Shown: positions 46,251-55,677 of the stretch, one piece after another
How the letters are laid out: every line of letters begins with the position of its first letter
Numbering within the stretch: position 1 is the first letter of the stretch
Source of the DNA: Treponema sp. UBA4267
GTDB lineage: Bacteria > Spirochaetota > Spirochaetia > Treponematales > Treponemataceae
NCBI GenBank assembly: GCA_002395155.1
Contig: DGWD01000008.1
Coordinates: 62,001 to 126,000 of the forward strand
DNA length: 64,000 nucleotides
Direction of reading: 5' to 3'
Translations under genes and position numbers: made by a program
Notes under the pieces: model-generated
Told to the model about the DNA's origin: nothing
Seen by the model: the letters and a program-made list of their open reading frames with translations, nothing else
The model's database searches: none

Positions 46251-47069
46251 TTAATTAATGGCAGATTGAACCGCGGCAATACCATACAAGGCTGCAGTTT
46301 CACATCTTAATATATTTACGGCAAAATGAATTGGGTGAAAAAGCCCTTTTTCTTCTAAAAGAGAAACTTCTTCCGGACTTATTCCACCTTCACTTCCAAC
46401 CGCAATTGCCAGCCTTCCTGCTCCAGAATTTTCAGAAATAACCTTTTTAAGATTATCTTTACAATCATCCCGTTCTGACAAAACAAATCCCAAGGCCTTT
46501 AAATCCTTATCTTCATCATTCTTTTGATTCCAAAGTTCCAAGGCTTCTTGCAAGGTCATTGGAGACAAAATTTTTGTATCTACGGGAGAACCTGACTGCT
46601 GACGGGCCTCTTTTATAATTCTTTCAATACGTTCTTTTTTATTTCCTTCCAAGGCATAAAGGCTATTTTTTTCGCTGTATTCACCAATAACAGGAATGAT
46701 AAAGGCTACACCACACTCGGTTGCCTGACGAACAATCTGCTCAAGCTTCTGGGCCTTTGGTAAAAATTGAAAAAGCCAGTACTCTACCAACGGAAGTTTT
46801 CCTTCCAGCTGACTGGACTGCACACCCCTTGTAATAGATTTTTCAACTTCATCATCTGAATTTGTGGCACAAAACTGTAAAGTAACTTTTTTTGCCTTAT
46901 CGTCGATTTTGGCAACTGTAGTATTTTGAAGCTTTCCATCTGGCAGACGCACATTGAGCATATCGCCAACTTTCACACGAAGAACTTGCCTCAAATATCG
47001 AAAGTCTTTTCCTTCCAGCGAGACAAGTCCATTTTTTACAGTTTGTTTTTCAAGGATAAACTGACGCAT
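46251..47069 (-). CDS. rsmE: 16S rRNA m3U1498 methyltransferase RsmE
   Basis: 272 residues. PUA-like N-terminal domain (HxFR equivalents LEGKDFRYLRQVLRVKVGD, about 18-36) and a SPOUT knot at the C-terminus, with SAM-binding VGSEGGISPEEV (about 219-230) and ILRCETAALYGI (about 252-263). Methylates U1498 in the decoding region of 16S rRNA. Slightly longer than the usual 245 residues because of a loop at about 175-195. 3 nt after ctpA, so co-transcribed. Confidence 0.9.
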   Translation of the reverse strand: MRQFILEKQTVKNGLVSLEGKDFRYLRQVLRVKVGDMLNVRLPDGKLQNTTVAKIDDKAKKVTLQFCATNSDDEVEKSITRGVQSSQLEGKLPLVEYWLFQFLPKAQKLEQIVRQATECGVAFIIPVIGEYSEKNSLYALEGNKKERIERIIKEARQQSGSPVDTKILSPMTLQEALELWNQKNDEDKDLKALGFVLSERDDCKDNLKKVISENSGAGRLAIAVGSEGGISPEEVSLLEEKGLFHPIHFAVNILRCETAALYGIAAVQSAIN

Positions 47070-47072
47070 ATT

Positions 47073-48545
47073 TTATTTTGACTCAGAATCCTTAGCCATA
47101 TTTGCTTCAGCTTCTTCTTGAAGTTGTTTTAAGGTCTTTGTATTTTTTACTAGATTTGCAAAACCGCCTTTCTCAATGATTTTTATAGCTTCATTTAGCT
47201 GCAAGTCCCAATCTAAATCATAAAGAGCGGCTGGCTGTAATCTTTGTACCTGAACTCTAATCAAACGTCTAACTAAACGTTCCTCAAATCCATATTCTTT
47301 TGAAATTTTTACAGCGGCAAGAGCAATATCTGCCTCTGACATATTAGGATTTTTTTCTACAAGATCAGAAATTACATTTGAATTAAGCATTTCAATGTAT
47401 TTCTTTTCTTCATCTTCTGTAAATTTTTTAAGATTTGAAATTTCTAAATCTGGAGGAATACCAATTTTATCGATATTTATGTCACTTGGAGTGTAATAAC
47501 GGGCTGTTGTATACTTAAAACCTTCTGAATAATTGTAAGTCAGATATCGAATTTGCTGAACTGATCCTTTTCCATAAGTTCTTTCTCCAACCAGGTAGGC
47601 ACGGTGATAATCTTTTAAGGCACCGGCAACAATTTCTGATGCTGAAGCAGAACCTCTGTTTATAAGAACAACAACAGGTATGTCTTTTTTTACAGTTGTA
47701 GATGATGATGAAGCGGTAAACTGCTGATTTTCAGTTGGAATACGGCTCTTTGTAGAAACAATTGGTCCTTCACTAATAAATTTATCAGCTACACTAACAC
47801 CACTATTAAGGAGTCCGCCTCCATTATCACGAAGGTCCATAATTAGGCCTGTATAATTATTTGCCTGAAATTTATCTAAGGCATCTTGCAAACGAATTGG
47901 AGTTTCTGGGGTAAACTGAATAAGTCTTACATAACCAATAGAAGTTCCTTCTATCATTCCATATTTTACAGTTGGAACCTCAATTAGAGCACGAACTAAA
48001 GTTACATCAAACTTCATGTTTGCTCCACGTAAAATTGTAATTGTTACTGGAGTTCCAATTTCTCCACGAAGCTTCAAAAGTACTTCGTTCATGGTCATTG
48101 GAGGAGTTGGTTCACCTTCGATTGCAATAATTTTATCACCCGACTGAATGCCTGCCTTTGCTCCAGGGCTATCTTCAACTGGAGAAGCAACTTCAACATA
48201 GGCAGGTTTTTCTTGAGTATTTTCTGTAGGTTTTGAAATGGTAAGACCTACACCACCAAAATTTCCAGATGTAGTATCATTCATACCTCTCATTGAATCT
48301 GGATCCAGATAAACTGTATATGGATCTCCAATTGCCTCCATCATCCCCTTTAGTGCACCTTCGTACAGAATTTTTGGGTCCAGTTCATCTACATAATTTT
48401 GTAAAATCTGATCAAAGACATAATTAAAACGTTTAATATACTGGAAACTTGAAAGTTTAAGTTCGGAATCTGCAGAAGATTGGGAAAAACACTGAGATAC
48501 AGCAAGCAAAAAACAAACGGCGAAGGCCTTATATGATTTTTTCAT
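47073..48545 (-). CDS. ctpA: S41 carboxy-terminal processing peptidase
   Basis: 490 residues with signal peptide (about 1-22). PDZ domain (about 95-180, GGVGLTISKP and SGDKIIAIEGEPTP), then the S41 core with GGLLNSGVSVADKFI, the catalytic Ser in GSASASEIVAGAL (about residue 304) and the catalytic Lys in GERTYGKGSVQ (about 329). It cleaves near the C-termini of periplasmic or cell-wall proteins. First gene of a unit with rsmE and the TagA-like gene; divergent from the FlhG-like gene. Confidence 0.92.
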   Translation of the reverse strand: MKKSYKAFAVCFLLAVSQCFSQSSADSELKLSSFQYIKRFNYVFDQILQNYVDELDPKILYEGALKGMMEAIGDPYTVYLDPDSMRGMNDTTSGNFGGVGLTISKPTENTQEKPAYVEVASPVEDSPGAKAGIQSGDKIIAIEGEPTPPMTMNEVLLKLRGEIGTPVTITILRGANMKFDVTLVRALIEVPTVKYGMIEGTSIGYVRLIQFTPETPIRLQDALDKFQANNYTGLIMDLRDNGGGLLNSGVSVADKFISEGPIVSTKSRIPTENQQFTASSSSTTVKKDIPVVVLINRGSASASEIVAGALKDYHRAYLVGERTYGKGSVQQIRYLTYNYSEGFKYTTARYYTPSDINIDKIGIPPDLEISNLKKFTEDEEKKYIEMLNSNVISDLVEKNPNMSEADIALAAVKISKEYGFEERLVRRLIRVQVQRLQPAALYDLDWDLQLNEAIKIIEKGGFANLVKNTKTLKQLQEEAEANMAKDSESK

Positions 48546-48617
48546 GCCATATATTGTATGTCAGAGACATCAAAAAATCTAGTTATGTTTACCTATTATA
48601 TATCCTAATTCTGATAA

Positions 48618-48646
48618 TTCACTTTTACATACAAACATGCTATAAT
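48618..48646 (+). promoter_or_regulatory. Promoter of FlhG/MinD-like gene, leaderless layout
   Basis: TTCACT (48618-48623), a 17-nt spacer and TGC-TATAAT (-10 at 48641-48646, extended). The ATG at 48654 follows after 7 nt, with no Shine-Dalgarno. Confidence 0.6.
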
Positions 48647-48653
48647 TTTTCTC

Positions 48654-49802
48654 ATGTCACAAATAATTCCAGTAGCAAGTGGAAAAGGTGGTGTTGGAAA
48701 AAGTCTCCTTTCCGCTAACTTAGCAATCGCATTAGGACAGCAGGGAAAAAAGGTCGTTCTAGTTGACCTTGACCTTGGTGCTTCAAACCTTCACTTAGTA
48801 ATTGGCCAGCATCCAGGAACAGCCAGTCTTGGTTCATGGTTTACCGAAAAATCAGATTTTAAAGATATAATTCTTCCAACTGACTACCAGAACGTAAGCT
48901 TTATTGCAGGAGATAGTCAGATTCCTGATTTAACTTCTCTAAAACATGTGCAAAAAGTTAAACTCATCAGAAATCTGAAAAACATTGACTGTGACTACGT
49001 TATTTTAGACCTTGGAGCAGGAACTCACCAGTTCATTTTGGATATGTTCCTTCTTTCCCCACAAGGAATTATTGTTTCAGCCCCTGCTGTTACTGCAACC
49101 CTGAACGGTTATCTTTTCCTTAAAAATGCAGTTTTCCGCCTTTTATACACAACTTTCAAAAGAGGAACTCCAGGACGTGCATTCCTTGACCAGATTAAAT
49201 CTGACTCAAAAGCAATGCAGAAACTTTATATTCCTCAGTTGATTCAGGGACTTGCAAAAGCAGATCCAAATACAACTCAGATTTTTATAAATCGAATGCA
49301 GGAATTCCGTCCACGTTTGGTTATGAATATGATTGAAGATCCTAAAGATGCAGATAGAGCACAAAGAATAAAAGCTTCCTGCAATCAGTATTTAGGTCTT
49401 GAAATTGAATACCTTGGTCTTATGTACCGCGATATGCTGCAGGATAAGGCCTTAGCTTCACAATTACCAGTTGTAGTTTATAAACCTCAATCAGTTCTTG
49501 GCCAGGCCATCTACCGAATTGCCGACAAGGTTATTTCGGCTCCAGCACATAAGTTTGATTCAGATTTTGACCCTGCAGATGTTAGTGGAGACAACTTCCA
49601 AAATGCAGAAGAAGAAGCTACAGATGACTATAACTTCAAGCTTTCTGGTATTGATGATTTAGTTTCCGGCGGTTCACTTTCAATTGGCGAACTTGCAGAA
49701 ATGATTAAGACTCAGCAATACGAATTAACCCAAATTAGAAAAGAAAATAACCTTCTAAAATCAAAACTTATTAAAGCTGCTCAACAAGGTTTTAAGGTTT
49801 AA
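48654..49802 (+). CDS. FlhG/MinD-type ParA-family ATPase
   Basis: 382 residues. Deviant Walker A IPVASGKGGVGKSLLSANLA at about residues 4-23, switch I VDLDLGASNLH (about 38-48) and DYVILDLGAGTH (about 113-124). A C-terminal extension with a coiled coil (about 335-380) ends in KAAQQGFKV. MinD-like proteins of this sort place flagella (FlhG) or act in division; the motile spirochaete setting makes FlhG plausible, but no flhF is adjacent. Followed after 18 nt by lgt. Confidence 0.85.
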   Translation: MSQIIPVASGKGGVGKSLLSANLAIALGQQGKKVVLVDLDLGASNLHLVIGQHPGTASLGSWFTEKSDFKDIILPTDYQNVSFIAGDSQIPDLTSLKHVQKVKLIRNLKNIDCDYVILDLGAGTHQFILDMFLLSPQGIIVSAPAVTATLNGYLFLKNAVFRLLYTTFKRGTPGRAFLDQIKSDSKAMQKLYIPQLIQGLAKADPNTTQIFINRMQEFRPRLVMNMIEDPKDADRAQRIKASCNQYLGLEIEYLGLMYRDMLQDKALASQLPVVVYKPQSVLGQAIYRIADKVISAPAHKFDSDFDPADVSGDNFQNAEEEATDDYNFKLSGIDDLVSGGSLSIGELAEMIKTQQYELTQIRKENNLLKSKLIKAAQQGFKV

Positions 49803-49820
49803 TTTCAAAAAGGAAAAAAA

Positions 49821-50792
49821 ATGTTTTTATATTTGAATTATCCATCGTGGATTCACCCACAAATCTTTCCTGGTATTAAGTTCCTTGGACTTTTACGCTG
49901 GTACAGTTTGATGTATGTATTCGCCTTTGTAACTGCATACTTTGTATTAAAAAAGGTTGCAAAAGAAGGTGCCCTTGATACTCCATCCTATAAATTTATA
50001 GAAGATGATTTATTTTCATTCATTTCAACAGGAATTGTTTTCCTTTTGCTTGGGGCAAGAATTGGATCTTCCCTTATCTACGACAGGACAGGCATGTGGA
50101 AAACTCCATGGTTAATTTTCTGGCCATTTGATGCACAGGGTAATTTTACTGGACTAGCCGGTATGTCTTACCACGGTGGATTTATAGGCGGACTTTTAGG
50201 AATGATTATCTGGTGTAAACGTCATAAAAAGCCTTTCTGGAAATGGTGTGATGCAATGTGTACTGCAATTCCAATCGGTTATACATTTGGACGCATTGGT
50301 AACTTCTTAAATGGCGAACTCTATGGAAGAATTACAACTATGCCTTGGGGAATTATATTCCCTGGAGCAGAACGTTTTTCTGCCAATATTGAATGGGTTC
50401 AGGAATTTGCTCAGAAGATTGGAATGGATATTTCTTCAACAAGACTTGTTAATTTACCAAGACACCCAAGTCAGCTTTATGAAGCACTTTTTGAAGGAAT
50501 TATTCTTTTCTTAATCATTTGGTTTACTCGTAAACATAAAAAATTTGACGGTCAACTAGGACTTACTTATGCAGGTGGATATGGACTTTTCCGTTTCTTT
50601 ATAGAATATTTCCGTGAACCAGATGCAGATATTGGATACAGAATTGCAAAAGATGCTTCGGCACCTATTTATACAAACACATCACTTTTGAACTTTTCAA
50701 CAGGACAGATTTTGTGTTTTATCATGATTGTTTTTGCAATTACCACAACAGTTATTCTATTGATTAAACAAAAAAAGCAGGAGAAAAAATAA
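49821..50792 (+). CDS. lgt: Prolipoprotein diacylglyceryl transferase
   Basis: 323 residues with about seven membrane segments. Adds diacylglycerol to the lipobox cysteine of prolipoproteins. The signature GRIGNFLNGELYGR is at about residues 154-167, GMSYHGGFIGGLLG (about 114-127) holds the catalytic histidine, and PSQLYEALFEGI (about 216-227) is also conserved. Stops on the base before the uppP ATG. Confidence 0.95.
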   Translation: MFLYLNYPSWIHPQIFPGIKFLGLLRWYSLMYVFAFVTAYFVLKKVAKEGALDTPSYKFIEDDLFSFISTGIVFLLLGARIGSSLIYDRTGMWKTPWLIFWPFDAQGNFTGLAGMSYHGGFIGGLLGMIIWCKRHKKPFWKWCDAMCTAIPIGYTFGRIGNFLNGELYGRITTMPWGIIFPGAERFSANIEWVQEFAQKIGMDISSTRLVNLPRHPSQLYEALFEGIILFLIIWFTRKHKKFDGQLGLTYAGGYGLFRFFIEYFREPDADIGYRIAKDASAPIYTNTSLLNFSTGQILCFIMIVFAITTTVILLIKQKKQEKK

Positions 50793-51647
50793 ATGACCAT
50801 TTTACAAGCTTTATCTTTAGGAGCCTTACAGGGACTTGCAGAATTTCTGCCAATTTCTTCATCAGGCCACCTTGCCGTAGCTCAAAATCTTTTTGGACTT
50901 ACAGATTTACCACTTTTGTTTGATGTTTTACTGCATCTTGCTACACTTCTTGCAGTTTGTATTTATTTCTGGAAAAAAATCTGGGCTCTCTTAAAATGCC
51001 TTGGACGCTGGATTGCAAGAAAACCTATGCCAGAAAATCAGATTTCAGATGATTTACTTTGTGGAACAGATGAAAGAGGTCGTAAGGCCATTATCGCAAT
51101 CATTCTTTCTACCCTGGTAACAGGAGTTATGGGAATTGTTACAAGCAAACTTATTCCTGAAATGCCTATAAAAGTAACTTGTGCAGGATTTATTTTTACA
51201 GCACTTCTTTTGATTGTTTCTGCAATTATTGGAAAAAAACGAGCTGAAAAAGCCAATGCCTCAGATAATGAAAAAGGAATTACATGGATTCAGGCCCTTG
51301 TAATTGGTTTTATGCAGGGAATTGGAACTTTGCCAGGTGTAAGCCGTTCTGGTTCTACAATTGCCGGTGCCATGTTTTCTGGTCTTGACCGTAAAATTGC
51401 AGGCGACTACTCTTTTATCATATCAATTCCAGCAATTTTGGGTGCCTTTATTCTTGAAGTTAAAGATTTAGATGAAGTTTCTGGATCAATCGGATTAGCT
51501 CCAATTATGGTTGGTTGTACAGCAGCCTTTATAGTTGGATACCTTTCTTTAGCCCTTTTGATGAAGATGATTCGAAAAGGCAAACTCCAGTGGTTTGCAG
51601 CTTACCTGATTCCACTTGGAATATTAGGAATGATTTTCCTACACTAA
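50793..51647 (+). CDS. uppP: Undecaprenyl-diphosphatase UppP/BacA
   Basis: 284 residues, about eight membrane segments. Recycles undecaprenyl diphosphate to the monophosphate for cell-wall synthesis; family members also give bacitracin resistance. LAEFLPISSSGHL (about 16-28) and GTLPGVSRSGSTI (about 178-190) are the two catalytic motifs. Start codon follows the lgt stop with no gap, so translation is coupled. Together with lgt it belongs to an envelope-synthesis cluster. Confidence 0.95.
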   Translation: MTILQALSLGALQGLAEFLPISSSGHLAVAQNLFGLTDLPLLFDVLLHLATLLAVCIYFWKKIWALLKCLGRWIARKPMPENQISDDLLCGTDERGRKAIIAIILSTLVTGVMGIVTSKLIPEMPIKVTCAGFIFTALLLIVSAIIGKKRAEKANASDNEKGITWIQALVIGFMQGIGTLPGVSRSGSTIAGAMFSGLDRKIAGDYSFIISIPAILGAFILEVKDLDEVSGSIGLAPIMVGCTAAFIVGYLSLALLMKMIRKGKLQWFAAYLIPLGILGMIFLH

Positions 51648-51678
51648 AATTGAATTATAATCTCTAAGGAGGAGTTAT

Positions 51679-52017
51679 ATGAAATTAAGTAAAAAAGCAG
51701 CCTTTGTATTAGGTGCATTTCTTTTATCAACCCCAATGATTTTTGCTGATTCAAAATTAAACAAGGAAATAGCAGCCCTTGAACTTGAACTTACAAAAAT
51801 GAACACAAAAATTGGCGAATATGCAGATATGTCTGAAGCCAAACTTACAAAGTTGAAGGAAAAAACTAAAAAAACACTTAACAAAAAGAAAGCTGCAGCA
51901 AAAAAAGAACTTGAAAAAGACACAAAAAAAGCAAAAAAGAACTTAAAAGAAGCCGGCAATTCTATTAAAGATGCTGGAAAGGAAGTTGGAAAAACTGTTT
52001 CAAACTTCTTTGACTAA
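51679..52017 (+). CDS. Small Lys-rich secreted coiled-coil protein
   Basis: 112 residues. Signal peptide at about 1-23 (LSKKAAFVLGAFLLSTPMIF, cleaved near FADSK). The mature part is a Lys/Ala/Glu-rich helix with heptad spacing (LTKLKEKTKKTLNKKKAAAKK), ending GKEVGKTVSNFFD. GGAGG lies 7 nt before the ATG. No family recognised; the composition resembles periplasmic coiled-coil or anionic-polymer-binding proteins. Sits between uppP and nnrD/nnrE on the same strand. Confidence 0.7.
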   Translation: MKLSKKAAFVLGAFLLSTPMIFADSKLNKEIAALELELTKMNTKIGEYADMSEAKLTKLKEKTKKTLNKKKAAAKKELEKDTKKAKKNLKEAGNSIKDAGKEVGKTVSNFFD

Positions 52018-52026
52018 TTTTTAATT

Positions 52027-53475
52027 ATGCAAAAGGTCTTTATACAAGCGGCGGAACTAGAAAAACTTTCAAAAGAAAAGTTCTCTATTCCGCCTTTTTT
52101 AATGATGGAAAACGCTGCCAGAAAAATGGCAGATTTCATCATCAGTAAAAATCCAGAATCTGTTCTCATTCTCTGTGGAAAAGGCAACAATGGTGGCGAC
52201 GGCTATGCCCTGGCTCGAATGCTTTTAGATAAGTGTCAGGTTTTGGTTTATTGCCAGGAAAGTCCAAATACCCAGGAAGCCCAAGTGCAATACCAAATGT
52301 GTATTAAACTTGGCGTAAAAATTGTCACAGATTTTATTTTACCAGAAAAAAAGCCGTCCGTAATTGTAGATTGTCTTTATGGAATTGGTTTTCACGGTAA
52401 TTTGAAAGAGCCAATAAAAAAACTTCTTGATCAGGTAAATCAAATTGACTGCCTTAAGGTTGCCTGCGACATTCCTTCTGGACTATATTTTAAGGCCGAC
52501 TACACAATTACTATGGGCGAAGAAAAAACTTCCCTTTATTCCGACCCTGCAAAGGCTGTATGCGGACAAATTATTCTTGCCGATTTAGGCATTCCAAGAA
52601 ATTTATTTGAAAGTACCAAAACTGCCGATGCCTATCTTATTGAAGAAACAGACCTTAAGCTTCCACAAAGAACAAATCCTGCAGCCCACAAGGGAACTTA
52701 TGGGCATACCTGCGTTATTGCCGGTCAAAAATCGGGTGCCGCAATTATTGCAGCGAGTGCGGCTTTACATTTTGGAAGTGGTCTTACCAGCCTAATTAAA
52801 ACTTCTGAATCAAACCTGGAGCAGTTTAAAATTTCTCCCCAACTTATGATTGCAGATTCAATTCCAGCAAAAGCAAGTGCCCTTGTAATAGGACCAGGTT
52901 TTGCTGGCCAAAGTGATAAAGAATTGCGGGTCTTTATCAACTGGTTTAAAAATACAAACAAGAGTGCTTTAGTTTTAGATGCAGGAATTTTTTCTTTAGA
53001 AAATCTCTGCTCCATTCTTGAAGAATTGAATAAACTTGATGGTGGTAGAATTATCCTCACTCCTCATCTTTCTGAATGCCAAAAACTTTTTTCTAAAATA
53101 AAGGAATCGCATCAGGAGCTGGAACTTTCTGATGAAGAATTTAGCGTAAAAAATCTTGCTAACTCAGCGGAAAGTAAAATTAAACTTGGAAAAATCTTTA
53201 ATCAACTTTATCCAAATACTACTCTGGTAATGAAAAGTGCCAACACCTTTATTGCTAGTGGGGGACAGACCTATATCTGTAAAGATGGAGTTCAAAGCCT
53301 TGCAAAAGGTGGTAGTGGAGATGTTCTTGCTGGCATGTTAGGCTCACTTTTAGCCCAGGGGTATTCATGCCTGGATGCAGCAATTACAGGGGTAGAAGAA
53401 CATGCAATTGCTGCAAAAAAAATTGGAAACGAGGCTTACGACCTTTCTCCAGAAAAACTAATTGAAAATATTTAA
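52027..53475 (+). CDS. nnrD: Bifunctional NAD(P)H-hydrate epimerase/dehydratase
   Basis: 482 residues, a two-domain metabolite-repair enzyme. N-terminal YjeF_N epimerase (about 1-200) with CGKGNNGGDGYALARML (about 49-65); C-terminal ADP-dependent dehydratase (about 220-482) with HKGTYGHTCVIAGQKSGAA and the nucleotide-binding LAKGGSGDVLAGMLGSLL (about 422-439). It repairs hydrated NADH and NADPH. Length fits the fused form. Starts 9 nt after the small Lys-rich gene. Confidence 0.92.
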   Translation: MQKVFIQAAELEKLSKEKFSIPPFLMMENAARKMADFIISKNPESVLILCGKGNNGGDGYALARMLLDKCQVLVYCQESPNTQEAQVQYQMCIKLGVKIVTDFILPEKKPSVIVDCLYGIGFHGNLKEPIKKLLDQVNQIDCLKVACDIPSGLYFKADYTITMGEEKTSLYSDPAKAVCGQIILADLGIPRNLFESTKTADAYLIEETDLKLPQRTNPAAHKGTYGHTCVIAGQKSGAAIIAASAALHFGSGLTSLIKTSESNLEQFKISPQLMIADSIPAKASALVIGPGFAGQSDKELRVFINWFKNTNKSALVLDAGIFSLENLCSILEELNKLDGGRIILTPHLSECQKLFSKIKESHQELELSDEEFSVKNLANSAESKIKLGKIFNQLYPNTTLVMKSANTFIASGGQTYICKDGVQSLAKGGSGDVLAGMLGSLLAQGYSCLDAAITGVEEHAIAAKKIGNEAYDLSPEKLIENI

Positions 53476-53498
53476 TCTGAGCCAAATTTTAGCTTTTC

Positions 53499-53527
53499 TT
53501 GACCGCCTTTTTCATTATCACTAAAAT
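53499..53527 (+). promoter_or_regulatory. Promoter of glnN
   Basis: TTGACC (53499-53504), a 17-nt spacer and TAAAAT (53522-53527). The best sigma-70-type match in the window, 44 nt before the glnN start. Confidence 0.7.
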
Positions 53528-53570
53528 ATCAAAATACCGCAATGACGTGGTTGTTTCACAGGAGCTCTCT

Positions 53571-55661
53571 ATGACAAATGTAAATGTACCTGAGATTTTT
53601 GGAAGTTTGGTTTTTAATCAGACTGTTATGAAAGAAACCCTGCCTGCCGAGACTTACAAAGCCCTTAAGCACACAATGGAAAATGGTACACCTCTTAATC
53701 TTGAGGTTGCAAATCAGGTTGCTGAAGCAATGAAAAACTGGGCAATTTCTAAGGGAGCTACACACTATTCACACTGGTTCCAGCCTTTAACTGGAATTAC
53801 CGCCGAAAAACACGACAGTTTTTTAACTCCTTCAGATGAAGGAAAAATCATAATGAATTTTAGTGGAAAAGAGTTGATAAAGGGTGAACCAGATGCTTCA
53901 TCTTTCCCTAATGGCGGAAAACGTTCTACTTTTGAAGCTCGCGGTTATACTGTTTGGGATCCAACATCTTATCCTTTTGTAAAAGATCATACTCTTTGTA
54001 TTCCAACAGCTTTCTGTTCTTACACAGGTGAAGCTCTTGATAAAAAAACTCCTCTTTTACGCTCAATGGAAGCAATAAACGAACAGGGACTTAGAATTCT
54101 TAAGCTTTTTGGAAATAAGGCAAATCATATTACAACAACAATGGGTCCTGAACAGGAATACTTCCTCATTGACGAAAAACTTTACCAAAAACGCAAAGAC
54201 CTTAAAATGTGTGGTCGTACACTCTTTGGTTCACGTCCTGTAAAAGGTCAAGAGATGGATGACCAGTACTTTGCAGCAATCAAGCCTCGTGTAATTAAAT
54301 ACATGGAAGATTTGAACGAAGAACTCTGGAAACTTGGAATTTACAGTAAAACTGAACACAACGAAGTTGCTCCTGCCCAGCACGAAATGGCACCTATTTT
54401 TACAACAAGTAACCTGGCCGCTGACCAGAATCAGTTGACTATGGAGATAATGAAAAAGGTTGCCAGACGTCACGGTTTAATCTGTTTATTGCACGAAAAG
54501 CCTTTTGAAGGTGTAAACGGAAGTGGTAAACACAACAACTGGTCAATTGCAACTGATCTTGGCGAAAACCTTTTTGCACCAGGAAAAACTCCTCGTGACA
54601 ATGCCCAATTCCTCCTTTTCCTTACAGCTGTAATCAAAGCCGTAGATGAAAATCAGGACCTCCTGCGCTATTCAGTTGCATCTGCCGGAAACGATCACCG
54701 TCTCGGAGCAAACGAAGCACCTCCTGCAATCATCTCAATTTATGTTGGTGACGAACTAGACGCTGTACTCAAGGCTATAAAAAATGGAACAGCCTACGAC
54801 GGTAAACACGGCGGAAAAATGACTATTGGAGTTGATGTTTTACCACCAATTCCAAAGGATTCAACAGACCGCAACCGTACATCACCATTTGCATTTACTG
54901 GAAATAGATTTGAATTCCGTTCTGTAGGAAGTTCCCTTTCCATAAGCGGACCTAACACAATAATGAACGCAATTTTGGCAGACAGCCTTAAAACTTTTGC
55001 AGATGAACTCGAAGCTTCCAAAGATTTTGACAAAGACCTGCAAAAACTTATTAAACGCGAAATTACTGCTCACTGGCGTATTCTTTTCAACGGAAACGGT
55101 TATGGACAGGAATGGATAGAAGAAGCAGAACGTCGTGGTCTTAAAAACTACCGTACAACTCCAAAAGCAATTGAACATTATCTTGATCAGAAAAATATTG
55201 ATCTCTTTACTCGACTTGGCATTTATACTGCTGAAGAAATGAAGAGTCATTATGACATCAAACTGGAAAAATACTGTCAGGTAATAAACATTGAAGCAAA
55301 TACTATGCTTGAAATGGTTCACAAGGATATTATGCCTGCCGCCTTTAAGTATATGAATGTACTTGCTGATACAGAATTTAAGATGCAGAGAGTTTGTACA
55401 ATGTGCGATGCTGGTCTTAAACTTATGGAAAAATTAAATACTCTTGTAAACGATCTTTCAAACAAAGCAGACGAACTTTCTAAGAAGCATGAAGAAACTC
55501 GTGCAATTGGAGATTTGATGAAGAAGGCCCATGCTTATGCAAAAGTTGTTCTTCCTGCAATGGAAGAAGTTCGCAGCATAGCAGACCAGATTGAAGATTT
55601 ACTTGGAGAAGAATACATGCCTTACCCAAGTTATGAAAACCTGCTTTATTCAGTACAGTAA
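53571..55661 (+). CDS. glnN: Glutamine synthetase type III
   Basis: 696 residues from the ATG at 53571, chosen over 53499 because AGGAG lies 7 nt upstream and the earlier start would overlap the promoter. Makes glutamine from glutamate, ammonia and ATP. GSIII features are visible: length near 700, HITTTMGPEQEYFLID (about 182-197), EVAPAQHEMAP (about 265-275) and HEKPFEGVNGSGKHNNWS (about 305-322), the last being the ammonium/metal site. It has its own promoter. Followed by a GH5 gene 16 nt downstream. Confidence 0.95.
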   Translation: MTNVNVPEIFGSLVFNQTVMKETLPAETYKALKHTMENGTPLNLEVANQVAEAMKNWAISKGATHYSHWFQPLTGITAEKHDSFLTPSDEGKIIMNFSGKELIKGEPDASSFPNGGKRSTFEARGYTVWDPTSYPFVKDHTLCIPTAFCSYTGEALDKKTPLLRSMEAINEQGLRILKLFGNKANHITTTMGPEQEYFLIDEKLYQKRKDLKMCGRTLFGSRPVKGQEMDDQYFAAIKPRVIKYMEDLNEELWKLGIYSKTEHNEVAPAQHEMAPIFTTSNLAADQNQLTMEIMKKVARRHGLICLLHEKPFEGVNGSGKHNNWSIATDLGENLFAPGKTPRDNAQFLLFLTAVIKAVDENQDLLRYSVASAGNDHRLGANEAPPAIISIYVGDELDAVLKAIKNGTAYDGKHGGKMTIGVDVLPPIPKDSTDRNRTSPFAFTGNRFEFRSVGSSLSISGPNTIMNAILADSLKTFADELEASKDFDKDLQKLIKREITAHWRILFNGNGYGQEWIEEAERRGLKNYRTTPKAIEHYLDQKNIDLFTRLGIYTAEEMKSHYDIKLEKYCQVINIEANTMLEMVHKDIMPAAFKYMNVLADTEFKMQRVCTMCDAGLKLMEKLNTLVNDLSNKADELSKKHEETRAIGDLMKKAHAYAKVVLPAMEEVRSIADQIEDLLGEEYMPYPSYENLLYSVQ

Positions 55662-55677
55662 TTATTACGAGGTAATT